From: Doryteuthis pealeii | Taxonomy: Eukaryota; Mollusca; Cephalopoda; Myopsida; Loliginidae | Direction of reading: 5' to 3' | Assembly: GCA_023376005.1 (NCBI GenBank) | Contig: CM042157.1 | Span: 17,016,860 to 17,080,859 of the forward strand | Length of the DNA stretch: 64,000 bases | Shown here: positions 9,204 to 20,539 of the stretch, piece after piece | Layout: every line of letters begins with the position of its first letter | Position numbering within the stretch: position 1 is the stretch's first letter | Made by a program: the position numbers and the translations under genes | Notes under the pieces: generated by a model | What the model was told of the DNA's origin: nothing | The model's database searches: none | The model's input: the letters and a program-made list of their open reading frames with translations, nothing else

Positions 9204-9450
9204 GGGGCCGGATTAGCTCAGGCGGTGGAGCGTTCGGTTAGAAACCACAAGGTTCCTAGTTCGATACCGGTCCTCGCCAACTCAGCGTATGAGTAGCACA
9301 GGGATCTGTGCGGTAAAGTAAGGAGCTGATGGTAGGTGTGGCGCTCCAACGCCAAAAACAATCTCCTTGGTCTAGCGCTATTGAAAAGGGGATAGACTCC
9401 CTCGCTGATTGGTTGATACCGACTTTAGGACGTCCCGACGACTTTACTTT
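9204..9450 (+). repeat. tRNA-derived SINE, family S2
   Basis: GGGGCCGGATTAGCTCAGGC head (A box), AGTTCGATACCGG (B box), body to TTTAGGACGTCCCGACGAC, tail TTTACTTTTATTAG. One of the best copies for the head. Confidence 0.9.
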
Positions 9451-9660
9451 TATTAGTTTTAAATCTTTTTTTTTTATAGAAATGAGACGATTAATTCAAT
9501 TAATTTTATATTTCAAAGCCAAAAATACCTCCCAAAATATTCATATATGAAGAAATTGAATTAGAATAAAATAACCGTATTTAAATTTAGAATAATTCTT
9601 TAATTACTTTTTGTAATACAAAAATTCATAATTTGTAAACAGTTATAGCTCATAATAAGA

Positions 9661-9760
9661 AGGAGCGTTGTATAATGTTTATCTTCGTTGGGAATGGACA
9701 CGGCGAACCGAGTTCAAATTTTGATCGAAACTATTTTACTTACTTTCACTGCTCGAGAAT
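9661..9760 (+). repeat. diverged S1-like tRNA head
   Basis: GGAGCGTTGTATAATG … GGGAATGGACACGGCGAACC … GAGTTCAAATTTTG keeps the spacing of the S1 A and B boxes. The S1 body does not follow; LINE-derived sequence does. Confidence 0.4.
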
Positions 9761-9809
9761 TAAGAATGAAGTCATAAGTGTTGTTCTCCTCGGAACAGTT
9801 ATAAATGGA

Positions 9810-9940
9810 CTTGCCAATATGGGCCGACAAGCAAAAAACTTATCTACAATAGCTATATGCGGATACTGGATGTCCGGAGGAGGACGTGATAGGAGCGATG
9901 ACCAAGAAGGACGGGTGGTGAGAGAGAGGCATTGATATTT
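9810..9940 (+). pseudogene. LINE ORF2 C-terminal fragment
   Basis: Translates, with one frameshift, to pieces such as NMGRQAKN, YADTGCPEEDV and AMTKKDGW. This is the same GRPxxTYIDQLxxDTG…DGWRE region as at 7850-7950. Heavily truncated. Confidence 0.6.
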
Positions 9941-10382
9941 ATTACTACGTATAGTATGTTGTTGTTTTTTTTAAAAAGGACCGTGAAGATAGTGTTGTAA
10001 GGGAAGATATTTGTCCTACAAGAAAGTTAGACTCAAAAGACAAAAGATAAAGACTAAACGAGGTAGCTAGTCTTGCAAACAGAGTATTCATCAGTGTTGT
10101 TTGAAGAACTGTGCGTTTGATTGTATTCATTATATCCACTTGTACTAAATTAAATAAATAAATAAAATAAAATAATGTAGTCAAGAGAAAGATAACTGGT
10201 GTATATATGCGTCGGTAGGTCAGAGATCGTTTCAACATTGTAAAGTAGATGTTTCAATTGGACTTAACTTTGGAGGTCTAGTGAGAGTCAATGTTACGGT
10301 TAAGTTAAGAAAAAAAAATACAAAAAAGTAATTAACCTATTTGTTAACCTTTTTCTGGATTCAATGTTTTTTTTTATTGATA

Positions 10383-10682
10383 AGGGCAGTTGTGTGTGTG
10401 TATGTATGTTCGGAGGAAACTACAAAAATAAAACAATTAACGACAAAGTAAATATAGGTACACATTAACTATCACCAAATCTTGCTTTTTGAGTGAAAAT
10501 AAGGAAGATTTGATTTATATTCGGGAAGATAATTAAAAAATAAAATACATTTTTTTTTGTATTTAATATTGTAAATAATAGACATTAATTTTTCTTTTTA
10601 GAGTGTCTGGATTAATGCAAGGTCTTTTTCAATGGAGCATCCTACGAGGATCCAACACGCAATTCAGTAATAATAGATCAAA
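10383..10682 (+). mobile_element. Helitron family H2, 3'-truncated copy
   Basis: Starts GATAAGGGCAGTTGTGTG, carries the GGAGGAAACT, AAAACAATTAACGACAAAGT and GCATCCTACGAGGATCC blocks and breaks off before the terminal hairpin, at an A-rich stretch. Confidence 0.6.
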
Positions 10683-10744
10683 TGAAGAAAAAAAAAAGCG
10701 GATGGTATTACTATATATAATTGGGGATAATGACTGTTACAGTG

Positions 10745-10800
10745 ACTTTGGCATGAAATAACTCTACAAAGGTTGACATGCCGTAAAAACAAACCAAACT
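10745..10800 (+). repeat. X-family 3' tail fragment
   Basis: GGCATGAAATAACTCTACAA … GACATGCCGTAAAAACAAACC matches the X/5S-SINE 3' tail. Confidence 0.5.
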
Positions 10801-11143
10801 TTATAAAGCCTATGTAAAGGCACAGAATGAAATACATTTTCTGAAGGAGGATAAACAAATATTGTTTTAGTAGGAAAATCGCCAAATCTATTTAGCCCCG
10901 GGGCAATAGAGAGTAATCCTGTTAGCGGGGAGACATGAAGAAATGTCGCTTCTGGATTTTCCATGGTGTTATAACGGTTAGTGTGGGTGGATTTATGAAC
11001 AGTTTCACTCACAAAGGAGCATCTGGGTACGGAAATTGAACTATGGAATGGATGAAATATGCTATTAAGTCTTAAAGATCGACATAAATAAATCATGAAT
11101 TCACTTTTCTTCAGTTTTCCTCTATGGGGCTTCTTGAGTGCCT

Positions 11144-11221
<78 letters not shown>

Positions 11222-11625
11222 ATATATATATATATTTACGTATATAGATGTATGTATATTTATGTATGTATATATATATATGTATATTATGTATATATAT
11301 TAGGTATGTATACATATTTATGTATATATATGTATTTATAATTGTATTATTTTAATATGTATATATATATATATTTATATATGTATATAATATACATATT
11401 ATATATTTATATATATGTACATATATATATTTAAATATCTATATATTTATATATGTATAATATATATATATTTATATATGTACATATATATATATATTAT
11501 ATATATAAATGTATATATATATGTATATATTTATATATGCATATATATGTACATATATATTATATATATATACATATATATTATATATATACATTATATA
11601 GATATCTATATATTATATATGTACA

Positions 11626-11666
<41 letters not shown>

Positions 11667-11782
11667 GTATATTTATATATGTATATATATATATATATGT
11701 ATATATTTATATATATAAATGTATATAATTATATATGTATATATATATATATGTATTTATGTCTATATATATATATATATTG
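11144..11782. repeat. (CT)n followed by ~570 bases of TA/TG/TAT-rich tract
   Basis: Fifty-odd bases of pure CT, then TATATG, TATTTA and ATATATAC variants. Open frames of up to 142 codons read Tyr-Ile and are artefacts. The tract resembles 19543-19830. Confidence 0.95.
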
Positions 11783-12091
11783 TGAAATGGCTTCGGATTG
11801 TGGAAATGAGCTTTTTGGAGTCAGGGACTTCAGCGATCATTGAATGGGGACGGTCGTTGCTGCGATCTTTCGGGTTAGGTGGGCGCCATTTTGCTCTGAG
11901 GAAGCATTGTGAAAACGCGTTGGAAGTAGGAAATTGTCGGCTGAACTAAGGGTTAAAATCCTTCACGATTAATCTAATCTGTTGATACGGCCAAAGCAAA
12001 TCTGTGATGGAAGGAAGCCAATGATATAAACACAATATAATGGAAAGAAGACTTAACAATGGCTTTCATACTACACACAAGCATACACAAG

Positions 12092-12350
12092 CACCAGCCT
12101 AGCTTAGTTAGTAGAGCGTTCGGCTAGAAACCACAAGGTTCCTAGTTCGATACCGGCCCTCGCCAACTCAGCATATGAATAGCACAGGGATTTGTGCGGT
12201 AAAGTGAGGAGCTAAGGGGAAGCGTTTCGATCCACCTCTGTCGCAAAAACAATCTCCTTCGTCTAGCGCTAGTGAAAAGGGAATAGATTCCCTCGATGAT
12301 TGGCTGATACCGACTTTAGGCCACCCCGACGTCTTTATTTTACTTACTTT
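12092..12350 (+). repeat. tRNA-derived SINE, family S2
   Basis: CACCAGCCTAGCTTAGTTAG head, AGTTCGATACCGG B box, body to CCACCCCGACGTC, then a TTTTACTTACTT tail running into (TA)n. Confidence 0.85.
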
Positions 12351-12440
12351 ATATATATATATATATTATATATATATATATAATATTCCTTATATCTTTG
12401 TATTCATATATACACACACGCACATATACTCCACACTAAT

Positions 12441-12445
12441 ATGTA

Positions 12446-12501
<56 letters not shown>

Positions 12502-12503
12502 CC
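12441..12503. repeat. (AC)n(AT)n microsatellite
   Basis: Simple repeat immediately upstream of the S1 copy. Confidence 0.95.
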
Positions 12504-12507
12504 TGCA

Positions 12508-12790
12508 CAGTTAAAGTCATGGGAAATGGACTCGTCGCCCCGAGTTCAAATCCTGGATGTGGTAAATGCATTTCACTTAGCGCTAATACCCTTGGGAAAG
12601 GTATGAATCCTACTCTCCCTCCAGCTATGGATAAATAGCAGGGCAGACTGGGCTCTTTAACCCTGGTTAGGCAACCGGTCTAGGAGAAGGAAAACTCTGA
12701 ATTCAAACCTGTTAAACTTCGCTTAAGAAATTGACCTTGTGTCGCATCCTGCTCGTGCGGAGGGGTTGGTAAATATATATATATACCTGC
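12508..12790 (+). repeat. tRNA-derived SINE S1, 5'-truncated
   Basis: Begins inside the tRNA head (AGTTAAAGTCATGGGAAATG), keeps the B box CGAGTTCAAATCC, the full body and the GTGCGGAGGGG end with a (TA)n tail. Confidence 0.85.
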
Positions 12791-13865
12791 ACACATTGCC
12801 CTGAGTATCTGAGAGTTCCTTGCCCAGAGCAACCTCCCTACTCTCCATATGATTTTTTCCTCTTCCCCAAGCTGAAGTGGATCATCAGGGGAATCCGTTT
12901 TGAGGGTGTGCATGACGTTAAATAAGCCATGACGACAGAGCTACGGAGAATCCCGGAAGAATCCTTCCAAGAGTTTATGTAAGCGTGGCAGATTAGGATG
13001 GGAACGTGTATTAGACTCCAGTGCGATTACTTTGAAAGGGATAACTTGTAGTTTGTAGTTTGGATTTGAAATATTTTTTGTGACTCCAGTCCTGGAACTT
13101 TTCTGACATACCTCGAATGTTTTTGAAGAGAAGACCTAACGGAAAGAAGACAAAAAAATCAGGCGAGTCACTATTTTGACTATTGTGAAAAAGAAGAAGG
13201 AATGACGACGGAATATAAAGCAGTGCTTAATACATAAGTAGAGCTGTTTTTAGAAAACCGATAAAAGCCGAAAATGTCTAACAAGGTTTCACCGCGAGGA
13301 TTTTGGGAATAATTCTGATTAAAACTGATTAATACAAGCGGATATAAACGAACATCATCAAAGAAGGAACGCAGCATGATTTTTAAATGTCGAGGTGTCA
13401 TTTATGTTTATGCCTATACCTGTTCAAAATTTAGGATCTTTGATTTAATAGTTCTTCGGAATTAGTATAAGACTTGTTGGGAAACAAAATAGAATTTTTA
13501 GATTAAAGAAGGGTTCTTCAATGTCATATGTCCTTTTTTCGTCGCGTTAACAGACGAACCCTAGAATCCCCCTTTAACGAATACGACTTTGGAAGCGACA
13601 GATGTAATCGTTTCGCTTCCCAGCAGATACTCACAGGGTGTCTGTCTTTTGTTCCCCGACCTCCTGAAATATAGTTCGTGGTTTTCGCCCATTTGTTGTT
13701 TAATATTTCTTCATGTTCCCTTGAGCACTTTTTGACTCTTTCATAGTTTATGGCTTGAACTTGGTTCCCTCTTTCTCTGTTGTATAATTAAATGTTATAT
13801 AATATTAATTGACTTGTCTTTTTCCCTACCAAATATTATAATGTTAGTTTACCTTATTTTAGATA
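12790..13865. other. unclassified, apparently low-repeat DNA
   Basis: About 1.1 kb with no microsatellite or family I recognise. Frames are short. The longest (73-77 codons, minus strand, 12680-12913 and 13180-13401) show no domain I know. No gene is called. Confidence 0.4.
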
Positions 13866-13866
13866 G

Positions 13867-13870
<4 letters not shown>

Positions 13871-13912
<42 letters not shown>
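13871..13912. repeat. (TA)n microsatellite
   Basis: Pure TA dinucleotides. Confidence 0.95.
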
Positions 13913-13917
<5 letters not shown>

Positions 13918-14135
13918 ATCGAGATTAGAGCTGTATTTACCAAGATAGAAATGAACAATCAATGGAACGTTAATTCTTTTCAGAATACGGGGTGTGTCAT
14001 AAACGTGCCGAATTTGAAGCTGTATTTACCAAGATAGAAATTAACAATAAATGGAACATTATTTTTTTCAGAAAACAAGGTGTGTTAAAAAGTACAAAAC
14101 AACTACAATACTTTTTGACACATCTTGTATATTAA
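13910..14135. mobile_element. mariner-type MITE relic
   Basis: Contains an inverted pair AAGGTGTGTTAAAAAGTA and TACTTTTTGACACATCTTGT near 14075-14133, and two copies of a GAAGCTGTATTTACCAAGATA segment (13933, 14009). The same parts recur inverted at 34990-35140. Termini of this style are common in Tc1/mariner MITEs. Confidence 0.5.
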
Positions 14136-15443
14136 ATTTAAAGAAGAGAAGTTCCTAATTCAGCTCTAAATCTAATTGCTTTTTTAAAAGACTTCGCCAA
14201 TACATTGTAGTAAATGAAACCAGAGGCTATGGTGGTTCCATACCTAAGTAGACGTAGGATGTAAACTGCACTGATTATCCGTTTCTTGGTCGGTACAAAG
14301 TAAAACGGAAAATAGATAATTCAAACAGAAGAAAAAAATGTTATTTTTAGAACGGTGAAAATAATTACAGCCACTTTGGGTAAAAGATGATATTTTATTA
14401 GTTTTCTCTTAGGGAATTCGTTATGGTTTAGAATAAAGGTTTTTTAATGATAAAAAATGATTGAAAAAAAAAGAAGATATTACAAGATGTTGAAATGATA
14501 TAAAAAGATAGCATCACTTATATTTTTGTATCGTTTTTTAATGTCTTCTGGTTCTATTCAATAAGTGATCAGACGATTTTTAGTTATAATTGTCTTTGTT
14601 ACTGTCTTTCGAAGATGTAAATGATTTTTTGTCGTTTCTTTCGTTACCGAGAGAGTTGGAAAGGAAATGAATAATAAATCAAAATTAAAAAGAAAAAAAA
14701 ATGGCGGGAAGTTTGATATCAAATGTTGTAATTAGAGGCATGTTCTTTTGGGCTTAATTTTCATGTTCTTTGTTTGTATTTTTATCGATCAATGTCATTT
14801 TTCTCTTGGTTTTAAGAAGTTATTAATCAGCAAAGAATCAATAAGTTCTTATTTTATTGACAAAAACAATTTGAAATGAAGAAGTACAAAGAATAAAGAT
14901 TGGAAATGGCAAAAAAAAAAAAACAACTATATAATAAAGAAAAAGTACATAAAAAGACTGCCAGAAGAATTAGAAAATTTATGGTGAATGACGAAAAAGA
15001 ACGAAAAAACTCGTAAATGAAAAAACATTGGACAGAGATTTGATATAAATTATTAGTATTAGACAAGAATACTTGAAACTATATAAATGTTATACATTTT
15101 AATAAATCTTAGTTTTCTTTTGTTTTAAAGAACTTATCAATGACAAAAGAATCAATAAAGTTCTTAATTTATTGACAAAAACAATTTGAAATGAAGAAGT
15201 ACAAAGAATAAAGATTGGAAATGGCAAAAGAAATGAACAACTAAATAAATAAAGAAAAAAGTACATAAAAAGACAGAAAGAATAAGAAAATGTATGGTGA
15301 AAGACGAAAAAGAACGAAAAAACGAGTAAAGGAAATAACATTGGACAGAGATTTGAAATTATTAGTATTAAAAAAGAATACTTGAAACTATATAAATGTT
15401 TTGGGTTTTAATTTTCACGTTCTTTGTATTTTTATCTATAAAT

Positions 15444-15658
15444 CGGCTAAACTTGCAAATAGGTCGGAAAATTAGAGTGACCCAGAAAAAACAGAACCCA
15501 CAAATTTTGTAATAAAACTGTTAATTTTTAACTAGGGGGGTTAGGGTTAGGGTAGGGTTTAGGGTTAGGGTTTAGGGTTAGTTTAATGGGAAAATAAATA
15601 ATTTGTGTTCTGTTTTTCTGTGTCACCCTAATTTTCCAACCGATTTGCAAGTTTAACG
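15444..15658. mobile_element. foldback transposon carrying telomere-like repeats, with TSD
   Basis: Arms 15449-15508 and 15598-15654 are inverted repeats of ~58 bases (AAACTTGCAAAT.GGT.GGAA … GCAAGTTT). The insertion is flanked on both sides by TATAAAT (15437-15443 and 15659-15665), and it splits a unit of the 313-base array. The loop holds (TTAGGG)-type repeats at 15541-15581. There is no ORF. The family is not recognised. Confidence 0.8.
15541..15581 (+). repeat. interstitial telomere-like (TTAGGG)n
   Basis: Six or so units of TTAGGG with TTTAGGG and TAGGG variants. TTAGGG is the common metazoan telomere unit. It lies in the loop of a foldback element rather than at a chromosome end. Confidence 0.85.
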
Positions 15659-16114
15659 TATAAATCTTATCAATGATGAAGGAATCAATAAAGTTCTCAA
15701 TTTATTGACAAAAACAATTTGAAATGAAGACAGAAAAAATAAAAGCTGTAAATGGTAAAATAAAAGAACAACTAAAGAAAAAAGTTCAGAAAAGGAAAAT
15801 GAGTAAGAATAAAATAATGAATGGTGAAAGATGAAAACGAAAAAAAACAAAACAAAAAAAAAAAACAACTCGTAAATAAAATAACATTGGATAGTGATTT
15901 TATGTAAATTATTAATATTAGATAAGAATACTTAAAACTATATAAATATATAAATATTCTTTGGGCTTAATTTTCATGTTCTGTATATTTTTATCGATCA
16001 ATCTTAGTTTTCTTTTGTTTTTAAGAACTTATTAAATATCAAATTATATAGAGTTGTAAAGTCTTGGAATAAATAGCTGTCACCAGACGTACTATGAAGA
16101 TCGTCAAAAGCAAA

Positions 16115-16470
16115 TTAAATGTCGGTTTTAATCTACGCATCGAAGTCTATTTAAAAAGCCAATAAAATCGACACCTTACATTTTCACGAAATTGGTAATT
16201 TCTAGGCACTACAAGGGGGGGTTAAGGGCTCATATCTCCGCTAAGTCTTCGAATTGAGTACTTTCGTTGGCATCAATGAATTCTACGCATCGAAATCTAT
16301 CAGATAAGTCAATAAAATCGACACCTTGAATTTTCACGAAAAGGCATTTTTAGGGGATCTTTGAAGCCTCATATCTTCGTCAATTCTCAACAGAATTCAA
16401 TTTCCTTTTACCATTTAAATCTACGCATCGGAATCTATCAGAAAAAAAAACAATAACATCGGTTTAGATC
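16115..16470. repeat. tandem repeat, ~150-base period, about 2.5 units
   Basis: TCTACGCATCG recurs near 16132, 16282 and 16421, each followed by A.TCTAT and CAATAA.ATCG. The first two also share GACACCTT…TTTTCACGAAA. Adjacent sequence to 16900 is otherwise unclassified. Confidence 0.7.
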
Positions 16471-16925
16471 TGGAGAAAGAATCGGTGACCTAACTCTTGG
16501 GTGACCCAGCAAAATCTTTGCGGAGACTAGATGATGGTTAAAGGAGTTGCCAAGAACACGTGACCAATAGGGATGGATTGCGAGAAAGAGTTCATGGAAT
16601 CAACCTTCTTGCCAAACCTTGATGATGATGGGAACTACGCTCGTAGTTCTATAAAACTTTTTATAATTAATATCTTTAGAATGCATAAATCTTCATCCAA
16701 TCATTTTGGTTAATGTGATCAGTCTAATCATATAACAGCACTGTCAGTATTGACAAAAAAGAAACTGGCACCACACGTTCATATGAACGAAGCTCTTAAA
16801 AGTACAAAAAAAATTGCGGCAACATTAAAGATCTGATACTATGCAGATATTCAAAAACAAATTAAAAGTCGATTCAGTAACTGTTGAATAGGATTAGCTA
16901 ACTCTCCTCTATACCATAAAATAAT

Positions 16926-17214
16926 GGAAGCGCGTGGTGTAATGGTTAAAGTCATGGGAAATGAACTCGTCGCCCCGAGTTCAAATCCTGTGGTAATTGC
17001 ATTTCATTTAGCGCTAATACCCTTGGGAAAGGTATGCTTTTTACTCTCCCTACAGCTATGGATAAATAGAAGGGCAGACTGGGATCTTTAACCTTCGTTA
17101 GGCAACCTGTCTAGGAGAAGGAGAACTCTGAATTCAAACCTGTTAAACTCCGCCTAAGAAATTGACCTTGTGTTACATCCTGCTCGTGCAGAGGGGCTGG
17201 TAAATATATATACT
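16926..17214 (+). repeat. tRNA-derived SINE S1 with target-site duplication
   Basis: GGAAGCGCGTGGTGTAATGG head, CGAGTTCAAATCC B box, full body, GTGCAGAGGGG and (TA)n tail. The flanks AC(C/T)ATAAAATAAT at 16913-16925 and 17212-17224 form a ~13-base TSD with one mismatch, so the insertion is fairly young. Confidence 0.9.
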
Positions 17215-17273
17215 ATAAAATAATGGCTGCGTCTGTCTGATAAATAGCTGTTAGACAGATGAGGCAAGGAGTT

Positions 17274-17304
<31 letters not shown>

Positions 17305-17439
17305 TATGAGCGAATAAATATACTACCACGAAACCCTTGACTTGCGTCTTATTCACTTTACATATCTCTTACTTCTCTTTGTGTGTGAGTCAATTGGCCC
17401 TCTTAGCAACGACACAAAAGTAACAACAATCTAGTTACG

Positions 17440-17615
17440 TTTTCTAAAGAGTTTATTTTGTCTGAGGAAAATTTGTTAGAAGCAATAATTCTTCGGGATG
17501 TTTGCCATTTTGTGTTGGTTCTTTGAGAATTGGTAAGCAAAAGAATTCTTGGAATCAATACTGACAGTCTTCGAAGCAATTTCCCTCTAATGTTATCTTA
17601 TTTATTCTTTTTTCT
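17440..17615 (+). repeat. repeat, inverted partner at 19385-19545
   Basis: GTTTATTTTGTCTGAGGAAAA … TTCTTTGAGAATTGGTAAGC … CAATACTGACAGTCTT … ATGTTATCTTATTTATTC is found in reverse complement at 19385-19545. The two bracket the Helitron pair and the 44-base array. Confidence 0.7.
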
Positions 17616-17722
17616 TTTTCTTTTATCATTCTCTTCTAGCTTTCTCAGTGTTTGTATTTCTCCATGTATTGTTCTTGTATCATTTTACTAGCTTTTAATC
17701 TTTTTTCCTTCTTTATTCGAAA

Positions 17723-18122
17723 CTAGCAGCGGCTACCCGGCATCGCCAGGGTAGAGGGGGGTTTTTAAGTTGGTCCCGCAGATCCATTATTACTGAATCG
17801 TGACTTGAATCCTCGTGAGATGCCCCATTTAAATCCCTATGTAAAAAAAGACCTTTCATTGATCCAGCTACTCTGAAAAGAAATGTTAATGTCTACTATC
17901 TAAAATATTAAATGAAAAAAAAAACCTATGCTGTTATCATTTAAATTTTCTTTTTTTAATTTCTTCACGAATATAAATCAAATCTCTATTATATTTGCTC
18001 AAAAACCAAGCCTTGGTGATATTTAATGTGTGTATTTATATTTACTTTGTCGTTAATTGTTTTATTTTCGAAATTTTCCTCCGGACATACATATACACAC
18101 AAACTGCCCTTTTATATATGTA
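17723..18122 (-). mobile_element. Helitron family H2, copy A-like
   Basis: The minus-strand 3' end is GCCGCTGCTAG (CTAG at 17723-17726) with the GATGCCGGGTAGCC hairpin. The 5' end is TACATATATAAAAGGGCAG next to the following element. Interior blocks match 1572-1947. Confidence 0.65.
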
Positions 18123-18350
18123 CTAGAAGTGGCTACCCGGCGTCGCCTGGATAGAGGGAGGATTTTTAAAAAAGTTAGTCTCGCAGATCTATTATTATTT
18201 ATCGCGAGTGAGATCCTTGCTGGTTGCCCCATAAAAATCCTCACGGAAATATATGAAATAGTAAGAAATTTCCATTCAATTATTTACAATTTTTCAAAAA
18301 AAAAAAAATGATATAAATGATGCAATTAATTCAATCAATCAATATCATAA
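18123..18350 (-). mobile_element. Helitron family H2, copy B-like, 5'-truncated
   Basis: The minus-strand 3' end is GCCACTTCTAG, and the GATCTCACTCGCGAT and TTGATTGATTGAATTAATTG blocks match 2200-2429. It breaks off near 18350. Together with 17723-18122 it forms a head-to-tail tandem with the two subtypes in the opposite order to 1572-2429. Confidence 0.6.
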
Positions 18351-18539
18351 GTCAGACAATATTAGAAATTAACCGTGAATGCATATACGCCTTTATGTAC
18401 AGTATGTGTACAAAATGTACAGTATACATATCTACAAAACTAGAGGTGACGAGTAAAAACAGATTTCCAATCTGAATTCAGCATCCACAAATTAGGTTAA
18501 AACAGCTATTTTTGTGCTTGCCTCAATTTCTTTGTAAAC

Positions 18540-19125
18540 CAGTGTAATTTGCAGTTATATAGTTTCAAGTATTCCTATCTAAAGTTAAAAAATTAGTTAA
18601 ATGTTTTTTTTTAAGTATTTTTATCTAATACTAATATTTTACACACAGTTATGTGGTTTCATATATTCCTATCTAATACTAATAATGTATAGCTCTATAG
18701 TTTCAAGTATCCCTGTCTAATACTAATAATGTATAGCTCTATAGTTTCAAGTATTCCTATCTAATACTAATAATTTATAGCTTCATAGTTTCAAGTATCC
18801 TAATCTAATATTAACAATTTATAGCTCCATAGTTTCAAGTATCCCTACCCAACACTAATAATTTATAGCTTCATAGTTTCAAGTATTCCTGTCTATTACA
18901 AATAATTGAAAACAAAAAAAGAATATGGAAATTGAGCCCAAAAAGAGTTACATGGTTTCAAGTATCGTTATTTAATACTAATAATTTATAGTTAAATGTT
19001 TTCAAGTATCCCTATCTGATACTAATAATGTATAACTCCCTGGTTTCAACTAATACTAATAATTCAAAGTTATTTGGTTTCAAGTATTCCTATCTAATAC
19101 TAATAATTTATACAGTGATAAACCA
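18540..19125 (+). repeat. 44-base tandem array
   Basis: About ten variable copies of a unit reading TTATAGCT.CATAGTTTCAAG then TATTCCTATCTAATACTAATAA. Best copies are at 18690-18880. The unit is the reverse complement of the end of the 313-base unit at 14735-16040 (TTAGTATTAGACAAGAATACTTGAAACTATA), so the two arrays are related and inverted. Confidence 0.8.
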
Positions 19126-19384
19126 TCTAAATCTTGTTTGGGTATAATTTCCATGTTCTTTTTGTCTTTTTCATCTTCTGTGTGTATTTGTATCTTCTTA
19201 CTGATCAAAGAATAGATAAAATGCTCAATTTATTGACGAAAACATTTTCAAATAAAAAGGAAGAAAATAAAAATCATGCCAGCTGAAAAAATGATTGAAA
19301 GGAAGAAAAACTAAACGAAGAAATAAAAAGGACAGAAAGAGAGCGAAAAAAAAAGAATGAAGAAAGAGGAATAAGAATGAGTGA

Positions 19385-19545
19385 ATAAGATAACATCGGA
19401 GTGAAATCTAAAGTTGCTTAAAAGACTGTCAGTATTGATTTCAAGAATCCTTTTATTACCAATTCTCAAAGAACCAACCCGAAAATGGCAACATCCTGAA
19501 GAATTATACTTGTAATCGTTTTCCCCAGACGAAATAAACACTTTG
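19385..19545 (-). repeat. repeat, inverted partner of 17440-17615
   Basis: ATAACATCGGAGTGAAAT … AGACTGTCAGTATTGATT … ACCAATTCTCAAAGAACCAAC … CAGACGAAATAAAC, reverse complement of the earlier copy with scattered differences. Confidence 0.7.
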
Positions 19546-19578
<33 letters not shown>

Positions 19579-19757
19579 TACATATATATACATATATATG
19601 TATACATATACATATATATAGATATATTATATATATATATATACATATATATGTATACATATACATATATATACATATATATATATACATATATATACAT
19701 ATATATATATACATATGTATATATATACATATATATATATACATATATATATACATG

Positions 19758-19810
<53 letters not shown>

Positions 19811-19830
19811 GTGTATGTATATAAAACTGC
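19543..19830. repeat. TA/CATA/(CA)n compound microsatellite
   Basis: TATATACATA variants, then (AC)n and (AT)n. Open frames on both strands up to 159 codons are artefacts. Confidence 0.95.
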
Positions 19831-20164
19831 TTATTCCGTCAGGGGACATTATGTAACTTTTCTTTTAATGGCACAGTCATTTATAGAAAAATGGATAACC
19901 AAAAAAAATTAAAAGACTAAAGATAATATTGGGAACCTTTTCACAGTAGAGAATGTCTATGATATACGACGATATTCGTAATACTGTATAGGAAGGTTGC
20001 GAGTGGTTAAAGGTATGAGCGTATCGAGCCTGTCACAAAGCGACAAAGTCGCATGCCGGGTCTAGCCCAAAGCCTCGCTACGTTCGACGAATTCACTAGT
20101 ACGTTTTAGTAAGGATTCTTATTGTTGGTAAATCGAATAGACTTTAATTTTGTTTTTGAAAATT

Positions 20165-20330
20165 CTGGCAGTCATCATCATCAACATGTCGCACAAGCAG
20201 CACGGATATCCATGACAATCTCTCACCAACCTTCCCTATCATTCATTGCCTCTGGGAAGTCTTCTGTGCAGCAACCAGTATCCTCGCATAGTTGGTCAAT
20301 GTAGGTCCTTGCTGGGCGGCCCACATTAGC
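20165..20330 (-). pseudogene. LINE ORF2 C-terminus, broken
   Basis: Minus-strand translation in the right frame gives NVGRPARTYIDQLCEDTG, then a CC-containing segment and GWREIV…IRAACAT. This matches 7840-7981. The minus-strand 3' side has (ATG/TGATGA) units like the tail at 7978-8003. Only the last ~55 codons remain. Confidence 0.7.
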
Positions 20331-20384
20331 ATTTGATTGGAGAACAAATTTATTTCAAACTATCGCTGTGAATCTTTCTAAACT

Positions 20385-20450
20385 TTGTTGGCATTAAATA
20401 CCCCACCGTGGTTGATATGCCGTAAAACAAAGCAAGCAAACAAACAGCAA
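20385..20450 (+). repeat. X-family 3' tail
   Basis: GGCATTAAATACCCCACCGT … TTGATATGCCGTAAAAC then (AAGC/AAAC) units. Shows the simple-repeat tail of the family. Confidence 0.6.
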
Positions 20451-20539
20451 GCCAGCGAATAAAACTGAAAAAAGTGAAACCTGAAAAATATTGATGTCTT
20501 GTGAAAAAACTGAAAAATGATAAAATTATGAAAAATACT

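Larger units (their letters stand above)
14735..16040. repeat. tandem array, ~313-base unit, about three copies
   Basis: The marker CAAAAACAATTTGAAATGAAG recurs at about 14862, 15178 and 15711. Removing the 15444-15658 insertion from the last interval gives a steady period of about 311-316. Each unit carries TTAATTTTCATGTTCTTT…TTTTTATCGATCAAT, then an A-rich part ending TAGTATTAGACAAGAATACTTGAAACTATATAAATG. Minus-strand frames rich in Phe/Ser are composition artefacts. Confidence 0.8.

Noticed and set aside
11415..11843. 142-codon Tyr-Ile frame and overlapping ones
   Set aside because: TA/TG microsatellite translation artefact; the same applies to 19311-19849, 56624-56909 and 62235-62792.
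15541..15581. Chromosome end / true telomere
   Set aside because: Only ~41 bases of TTAGGG-type repeat, inside a mobile foldback element and within a continuing tandem array.
16115..19125. CRISPR array suggested by regularly spaced repeats
   Set aside because: Units are contiguous or degenerate tandem repeats without unique spacers of constant length, in a eukaryotic context.
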